Assembly (NCBI GenBank): GCA_046719185.1
Contig: JBDNDK010000134.1
Coordinates: 1-6,728, forward strand
Length of the DNA: 6,728 nucleotides
Reading direction: 5' to 3'
DNA from: JBDNDK01 sp046719185
Lineage (GTDB): Bacteria; Armatimonadota; UBA5829
Shown here one piece after another: positions 1 to 4,653 of this stretch (position 1 is its first letter; each line of letters begins with the position of its first letter). Under the pieces are notes generated by a model. It had not been told where the DNA came from. It ran no database searches and was given only the letters and a program-made list of their open reading frames with translations. The translations under genes and the position numbers were made by a program.

Positions 1-1
1 A

Positions 2-994
2 TCTGCTCATTATAAACAAACCTTGATGAACAAGCTTAAAGGCAAAAAGGTTGCTATAAATGTTGTAAGCAAATCTGGAACTACCACAGAGCCGGCAGTA
101 GCATTTAGAGTGCTGAGAGATTTAGTGCCAAAAGAAATGCAGAAAGATTGGATTGTAGCAACTACAGACAAAAATAAAGGTGCTCTGCTTGAGATGTCAA
201 AAAATGAAGGCTACAAGACATTTGTGGTGCCTGATGATGTTGGTGGAAGATACTCAGTGCTGAGTGCTGTTGGTCTCTTGCCAATTGCTTATGCTGGAAT
301 TGAAATAGATAAATTAGTTGAAGGTGCAAAAGCTTGCTCAGAGCTTTGTTCAAATACTGATCCATTAAACAATCCTGCTTTTTACTATGCTGCGGCTAGA
401 AATATAATGTATCATCAAGGTTTTTCAATAGAGCTTTTTGCTTCATTTGAGCCTAGACTTCATTATTTTGCTGAATGGTGGAAACAGCTTTATGGTGAGA
501 GTGAAGGCAAGGAAAACTGTGCATTATTCACAGCAAGTGTTGAATACACAACAGATCTTCATTCAATGGGTCAATATGTGCAGGAGGGTAGAAGATTTCT
601 TTTTGAGACTTTTATCATTGTTGATGAAGGTGAGCCAATAATAAAAGTGCCAAAGTTTGAGCAAGATTTAGATGGACTGAACTATCTGGCAGGAAAAGAA
701 GTCAGTTATATAAACAAAATGGCTTATGAAGCAACTGCAAAAGCACACAGAGATGGTGGTGTGCCTAATATGACTATAATGCTCAAGTCTCTTGATGCAT
801 ATACTCTTGGAAGTCTTATATATTTCTTTGAAATTGCCTGTGGTGTGAGCGGACTAATGCTTGGTGTTAACCCGTTCAATCAGCCTGGTGTGGAAGCATA
901 TAAGAATATTATGTTTGAACTGCTTGGCAAACCAGGTGCAAAGCAGACAGGAAGTGTAGATTTATCAAAACCTAAGGATGTAATAGGTTTCTAG
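2..994 (+). CDS. pgi: Glucose-6-phosphate isomerase, C-terminal part (5' end cut by window edge)
   Basis: Pgi interconverts glucose 6-phosphate and fructose 6-phosphate in the cytoplasm (glycolysis and gluconeogenesis). The reading frame is open to the window edge: before the TTG at 23 it already encodes SAHYKQT, which continues the family alignment, so 23 is not the start. About 330 residues are present; Firmicute-type Pgi is usually about 450, so roughly 115-120 N-terminal residues are missing. Counting from the TTG codon as residue 1, the sugar-phosphate loop SKSGTTTEP is at 16-24. The first family signature, DVGGRYSVLSAVG, is at 72-84. HSMGQYVQEGRR carries the expected catalytic Glu at 188, and AHRDGGVPN the catalytic His at 242. 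The second signature, ending FNQPGVEAYK, carries the catalytic Lys at 294. All active-site elements in this part are intact. The gene ends with TAG and is followed by a strong hairpin, so it may be transcribed separately from the next gene. Confidence 0.96.
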   Translation, partial: SAHYKQTLMNKLKGKKVAINVVSKSGTTTEPAVAFRVLRDLVPKEMQKDWIVATTDKNKGALLEMSKNEGYKTFVVPDDVGGRYSVLSAVGLLPIAYAGIEIDKLVEGAKACSELCSNTDPLNNPAFYYAAARNIMYHQGFSIELFASFEPRLHYFAEWWKQLYGESEGKENCALFTASVEYTTDLHSMGQYVQEGRRFLFETFIIVDEGEPIIKVPKFEQDLDGLNYLAGKEVSYINKMAYEATAKAHRDGGVPNMTIMLKSLDAYTLGSLIYFFEIACGVSGLMLGVNPFNQPGVEAYKNIMFELLGKPGAKQTGSVDLSKPKDVIGF

Positions 995-1009
995 AGATTC
1001 ATATAAATC

Positions 1010-1033
1010 GGAGATGCATAATCATGCATCTCC
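1010..1033 (+). terminator. Perfect 10-bp hairpin after pgi, possible terminator
   Basis: GGAGATGCAT and ATGCATCTCC (1010-1019 and 1024-1033) pair perfectly around an AATC loop, starting 15 bases after the pgi stop codon. The downstream sequence is T-rich (ATTATTATTTT from 1041), but the T-run does not follow the stem directly: ACTCACT lies between. This makes it a weak or partial intrinsic terminator. It could instead be an RNA-processing or stability stem between pgi and the next gene. Confidence 0.6.
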
Positions 1034-1063
1034 ACTCACTATTATTATTTTGCAATTATTTTT

Positions 1064-1070
1064 GAAGGGA
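1064..1070 (+). promoter_or_regulatory. Ribosome binding site of the opine dehydrogenase-like gene
   Basis: GAAGGGA lies 5 bases before the ATG at 1076 and is a good Shine-Dalgarno match. It fixes that ATG as the start. No convincing -35/-10 promoter pair was found in the 81-base gap, so it is unresolved whether transcription starts here or reads through from pgi. Confidence 0.75.
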
Positions 1071-1075
1071 TTATT

Positions 1076-2197
1076 ATGGATACAAAATTTGCAATTTTAG
1101 GTGCTGGTCATGGCGGAATGGCTATGGCGGCTCATCTTGCCCACATGGGTAAGGAAGTATCATTATACAACAGAAGTGAAGAGAGAATTATTCCAATACA
1201 GGCAGCTGGTGGCATTGATTTAATCACAGATGGATTAGATGATATTCCTCATGGTTTTGTGGAAATAAAAAATGTAACTGCAGATATAGCTCAGGCAATT
1301 GATGGAGCTAAAGTGCTGATGGTGGTAGTGCCAGCAACTGGTCATAAGTTTATGGCAGAATCATTAGCACCACATCTTAAAGATGGACAAATAATAGTGC
1401 TCAATCCGGGCAGAACATGCGGAGCCTTGGAAGTTCATAATATACTTAGAGAAAAAAACTGCAAAGCTGATGTGATAATAGCAGAAGCTCAGACATTTAT
1501 ATATGCAAGCAGAATGCTCAATCCTGGGCAAGCAAGAATTTTTAGGGTGAAAAATAACATACCAGTGGCAGCTTTGCCTGCACATGCAACTCCGACTGTA
1601 GTTAAAGCTTTAAGAACAGCATTTGTGCAATTTGTGCCTGGTGATAACATAATGAAAACCAGTTTGGATAATATTGGTGCAATATTCCATCCTGCAGTAA
1701 CTGTGCTTAATGGAGCAAGAATAGAAAGCACAAATGGTGATTTTGATTACTACACAGAAGGCATCACTCCCACTATTTCCCTAATTTTAGAAAAAATGGA
1801 TAAAGAAAGAGTGGAAGTGGCGGAGGCATTGGGATTTAGAGCAATGTCTGCAAGAGAATGGCTTTATGTTGCCTATGATGCAGCGGGAAGAACCCTTTAT
1901 GAAGCTATGAGAGCAAATAGAGGCTATGATGGCATCAAAGCACCTAGAACAATGTTTACAAGATATATCAGTGAAGATGTGCCATGCAGTCTTGTGCCTA
2001 TTGCATCACTTGGTGATATGGTTGGAGTTGACTGTCCTACTATAAAATCTATAATACATCTTGCAAGTATTTGCCATGGAGTTGACTTCTGGAAAGAAGG
2101 CAGAACTGTTGAAAAATTGGGAATCAAAGATATGTCTCTCAAAAATTTAAGACATCTGATTCTTGAGGGTGATATCCATGATGAAGCAGAAATATAA
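1076..2197 (+). CDS. NAD/NADP octopine/nopaline dehydrogenase family protein
   Basis: This 373-residue soluble oxidoreductase has the two-domain layout of opine dehydrogenases. The N-terminal Rossmann domain (about 1-170) has the dinucleotide-binding loop GAGHGGMAMAAHL at 9-21 and the family motif NPGRTCGALE at 110-119. The C-terminal helical octopine dehydrogenase domain (about 190-350) has LDNIGAIFHPAVTVLN at 197-212; His205 sits where the family's catalytic His is expected. EDVPCSLVPIASLGDMVG at 300-317 is also typical. Known family members reductively join an amino acid to a 2-keto acid with NAD(P)H, or run the reverse reaction. The substrate of this one cannot be deduced, and some relatives are annotated only by family. 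The length is normal and no key motif is missing. The ATG at 1076 is supported by GAAGGGA upstream. The B12-protein gene follows after 12 bases, implying one operon and probably one pathway. Confidence 0.9.
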   Translation: MDTKFAILGAGHGGMAMAAHLAHMGKEVSLYNRSEERIIPIQAAGGIDLITDGLDDIPHGFVEIKNVTADIAQAIDGAKVLMVVVPATGHKFMAESLAPHLKDGQIIVLNPGRTCGALEVHNILREKNCKADVIIAEAQTFIYASRMLNPGQARIFRVKNNIPVAALPAHATPTVVKALRTAFVQFVPGDNIMKTSLDNIGAIFHPAVTVLNGARIESTNGDFDYYTEGITPTISLILEKMDKERVEVAEALGFRAMSAREWLYVAYDAAGRTLYEAMRANRGYDGIKAPRTMFTRYISEDVPCSLVPIASLGDMVGVDCPTIKSIIHLASICHGVDFWKEGRTVEKLGIKDMSLKNLRHLILEGDIHDEAEI

Positions 2198-2202
2198 AGG
2201 TG
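2196..2202 (+). promoter_or_regulatory. Ribosome binding site of the B12-binding protein gene
   Basis: AAAGGTG lies 7 bases before the ATG at 2210 and overlaps the TAA stop (2195-2197) of the preceding gene. This placement suggests that ribosomes ending on the dehydrogenase gene can restart on the next one, and it supports co-expression. Confidence 0.7.
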
Positions 2203-2209
2203 TTATATT

Positions 2210-3847
2210 ATGAATAAAACTGCAATAGGCGGTGCACTGGGAAACTGTGTGCATGTGGCTGGTGTGATAAATTTTCTAAGACTTACAGAGTTAGAGGGAT
2301 ATGAAACAAAGTTTTTAGGTCCTGCCTGTGAGACTTCTAAATTTGTTGATGCTATAAAAGAAAATGACCCTGAGATTGTGGGAGTTAGCTATAGACTCTC
2401 ACCTGAAGTTGCTGAAAAGGTGATTTCAGATTTTGTGGATACTATAAAAAGATTTGGTCTTGATAATAGAAGATATATATTTGGCGGCACTCCTCCAGTA
2501 TGTGAAGTAGCAGAAAAGTTTGATTTTTTTGAGGCTTGCTTTAATGGACATGAGGAAATGGAAGATGTGCTGTGTGTGATAAGAGGTGAGGACATCTGCC
2601 AAGAGGAAGAAGATTTTGGCTCCACTCAGCTTGAAAGACTTGAAAGAAAAAGACCAAGTCCGCTATTAAGACATCATTTTGGCTTGCCATCAATGCAGGA
2701 GACCATTGAAGGCATCAAAAAAATTGCAGATGCAAAAGTGGTGGATGTGATATCAATCGCACCAGACCAAAATGCCCAAGAATTCTTTTTTAATCCAGAG
2801 CTGATGAGACCAGAGCTTGATGGTGCTGGCGGCTGCCCTATAAGAACAGAAAAAGATTTACTTGATATATATGAAGCAAGCAGAAGAGGAAACTATCCTC
2901 TGCTTAGAATATACAGCGGCACAAGAGAATTAATCAAATGGGCTGAGCTTGCACTTAGAACGATAAATAATGCATGGGGAGCTATTCCGTTATTTTGGTA
3001 TAGTGAGCTTGATGGAAGATCTAAAAGACCCATCACTGAGGCTATAAAAGAAAATCAGGAAGCAATGAGGTTTTATGCAGAGCATAAAGTGCCTGTGGAA
3101 GTGAATGACTCTCACCATTGGAGTTTAAGAGATGCTCATGATGCAGTGGCTGTTGCTGCTGCATATTTGGCTGCATATAATGCAAAATCAGTTGGTGTTA
3201 ATTATTATATAGCTCAGTATATGTTCAACACTCCACCATCTACCTATGGTTCTATGGACCTTGCTAAAATGCTGGCAAAGGCTGAGCTTATAGAGAGCCT
3301 GCATGATGATAATTTTACAACAATGCGGCAGGTGAGAGCCGGATTGTTAAGCTTATCACCAGATATGGATATTGCTCAAGGTCAGCTTGCTGCTAGTGCT
3401 GCACTTGCAATGGGAATGAAGCCTCATATTATACATGTGGTAAGTTTCACAGAAGCAGACCATGCAGCTACAGCTGATGATGTGATAGAAAGCTGTAAAA
3501 TAGTTAAAGGTGTGCTCAGAAACTGCTTATTTGGGTTCTGTGACCTATCTGCTGATGAGAAAGTGATAAGAAGAAAAGAACAGCTAGTGGAAGAAGCAAA
3601 GGTGATAATAGATAGCATTAAGATGATAGGAAGTGAAAGTGCAGACCCATTATCAGACCCAGATGTTCTATCAAAAAGTCTCAAAGTTGGTATACTAGAT
3701 GCACCTCAGCTAGCAGGCAATCCTGCTGTAGCAGGAAGAGTGAAAACAGCCTGCATTGACGGTGCTGTGTATGCTGTGGATATAGAAAATGGCAAAATAC
3801 TAAGTGAAAGAGACAGAATATTATCATTGCCAAGTAATATAGATTAA
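2210..3847 (+). CDS. Cobalamin-binding protein with mutase-like barrel (substrate unknown)
   Basis: This 545-residue cytoplasmic protein has an N-terminal B12-binding Rossmann-like domain (about 1-125). It shows a degenerate first motif, GNCVHVAG at 11-18, with His15 as the likely lower cobalt ligand. It also has EIVGVSYRLSP at 55-65 and the GG motif FGGTPP at 91-96. The usual Asp of DxHxxG is Cys13. After an acidic linker (about 127-150), residues 160-475 look like a TIM-barrel catalytic domain. Notable stretches are PDQNAQEFFFNPELMRPELD (185-204), VEVNDSHHWSLRDAHD (296-311), YYIAQYMFNTPPS (332-344) and ELIESLHDD (359-367). Their order and spacing recall the large subunit of glutamate mutase, but this rests on memory of the family, not a computed alignment. 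A conserved tail has GILDAPQLAGNPA at 494-506. The likely role is an adenosylcobalamin-type rearrangement acting with the upstream dehydrogenase. A corrinoid methyltransferase remains possible. No B12 riboswitch precedes the operon. Confidence 0.78.
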   Translation: MNKTAIGGALGNCVHVAGVINFLRLTELEGYETKFLGPACETSKFVDAIKENDPEIVGVSYRLSPEVAEKVISDFVDTIKRFGLDNRRYIFGGTPPVCEVAEKFDFFEACFNGHEEMEDVLCVIRGEDICQEEEDFGSTQLERLERKRPSPLLRHHFGLPSMQETIEGIKKIADAKVVDVISIAPDQNAQEFFFNPELMRPELDGAGGCPIRTEKDLLDIYEASRRGNYPLLRIYSGTRELIKWAELALRTINNAWGAIPLFWYSELDGRSKRPITEAIKENQEAMRFYAEHKVPVEVNDSHHWSLRDAHDAVAVAAAYLAAYNAKSVGVNYYIAQYMFNTPPSTYGSMDLAKMLAKAELIESLHDDNFTTMRQVRAGLLSLSPDMDIAQGQLAASAALAMGMKPHIIHVVSFTEADHAATADDVIESCKIVKGVLRNCLFGFCDLSADEKVIRRKEQLVEEAKVIIDSIKMIGSESADPLSDPDVLSKSLKVGILDAPQLAGNPAVAGRVKTACIDGAVYAVDIENGKILSERDRILSLPSNID

Positions 3848-3853
3848 AAATTA

Positions 3854-3876
3854 AGGCAAGATAAAAATATCTGCCT
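3854..3876. terminator. Hairpin between convergent genes, probable bidirectional terminator
   Basis: AGGC-A-AGATA (3854-3863) pairs with TATCT-GCCT (3868-3876) around an AAAA loop, with one bulged A at 3858. It fills most of the 35-base gap between the + strand stop at 3847 and the - strand stop at 3883. Read on the - strand, the stem is followed by TAATTTTTAAT, a better T-run than the + side (ATAAATTTATCTTT). It may therefore mainly end the VanW transcript while also serving the B12-protein gene. Confidence 0.6.
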
Positions 3877-3882
3877 ATAAAT

Positions 3883-4653
3883 TTATCTTTCAACTATCCT
3901 AATCACTCTGTTCATTGGGGGATATTGGTCTATGGAAATTATTTCTGTTTTAGTTTTATCTTTTGTTATAAATCTTCTGTAGGTAATGGTTTCAACTCCC
4001 ATTCTGCCTTTGTTTACCACTTTCCATCTGCCTTCACTTTTGCCTGTTAAGTCTTGAATAATCTCAGAAGGATTTGATGTGCCTATTATCTTAGCTTCAA
4101 CTTCCACTCTATAATCAGGTTTATATTTTGAATACATCTTCACTATCACAGATTTTGCTGTGATTTGAGTTTTAATAGTGATAGGTTCAGGCAGAGTATT
4201 TGTGAATATTAAATCTGCACCCATAAATGCCACTGCTGCATCTCTGCCAACTGGTGCATAATGTGAAGGAAATTGATGTTTGTTTCTTTCATCTATTCTT
4301 AGACCAGCTAGCAATGCTGTGTTATATAATGTAGATGACAATTGGCACACTCCCCCACCCCAGTTATCTATTATTTCACCATCATAACTTGTGGGAGCTT
4401 TTTTGTAGCCTTTGTCTGACGTCCAAGGTCCTATTGTATTGTTAAATGAAAAAGTTTCATTTGGTTTTATTGTTATGTTGTTTAGATTAGCACAAGCAAG
4501 CCTTAGGTTATGCACTTGTGCTGAGTTTCTGCCTTCCAAGCTTGTAGCATAGCTTGCCAATTCATATTCTTTTTCAGCAGATATTCCTACCCAGTAAACA
4601 AGTGCAATAAGGCTTAATATAGATATTGATATTGCAAATATTCTTAGTTTCAT
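3883..4653 (-). CDS. VanW family protein, membrane-anchored
   Basis: This 256-residue protein is probably exported. Residues 1-4 include a Lys and an Arg, and a hydrophobic segment at about 5-23 forms an uncleaved anchor or signal peptide. The VanW domain spans about 45-160: a polar lead-in with NETFSFNNTIGPW at 65-77, then the hallmark GGGVCQLSSTLYNTALLAG at 99-117 with Cys103, then HYAPVGRDAAVAF at 131-143. The tail (170-256) is rich in beta-type sequence and ends with PPMNRVIRIV, as in many clostridial VanW proteins; no clear separate G5 domain could be picked out. The biochemical function of VanW is not established. The name comes from vancomycin-resistance clusters, but no vanHAX-like partner is here, so resistance should not be inferred. 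The ATG overlaps the stop of the alpha-2-macroglobulin gene (ATGA, 4653-4650). No good Shine-Dalgarno precedes it, so translation probably depends on coupling. Confidence 0.9.
   Translation of the reverse strand: MKLRIFAISISILSLIALVYWVGISAEKEYELASYATSLEGRNSAQVHNLRLACANLNNITIKPNETFSFNNTIGPWTSDKGYKKAPTSYDGEIIDNWGGGVCQLSSTLYNTALLAGLRIDERNKHQFPSHYAPVGRDAAVAFMGADLIFTNTLPEPITIKTQITAKSVIVKMYSKYKPDYRVEVEAKIIGTSNPSEIIQDLTGKSEGRWKVVNKGRMGVETITYRRFITKDKTKTEIISIDQYPPMNRVIRIVER

Noticed and set aside
23..28. TTG at 23 or ATG at 26 as the start of pgi
   Set aside because: The frame is open to the window edge and the upstream codons (SAHYKQT) extend the Pgi alignment; the N-terminal domain is missing, so this is a cut gene, not a short one.
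995..1075. Cobalamin riboswitch upstream of the B12 operon
   Set aside because: The gap is only 81 bases, largely taken up by the hairpin and ribosome binding site, and no B12-box-like sequence is visible; cobalamin riboswitches need about 200 bases.
1364..1731. Two overlapping - strand open frames opposite the dehydrogenase gene
   Set aside because: They are antisense to a conserved Rossmann/octopine domain, and their predicted products look like random shadow translations.
3883..4653. Vancomycin-resistance gene
   Set aside because: VanW-family proteins are widespread without resistance, and no vanR/S/H/A/X-like gene is in the window.
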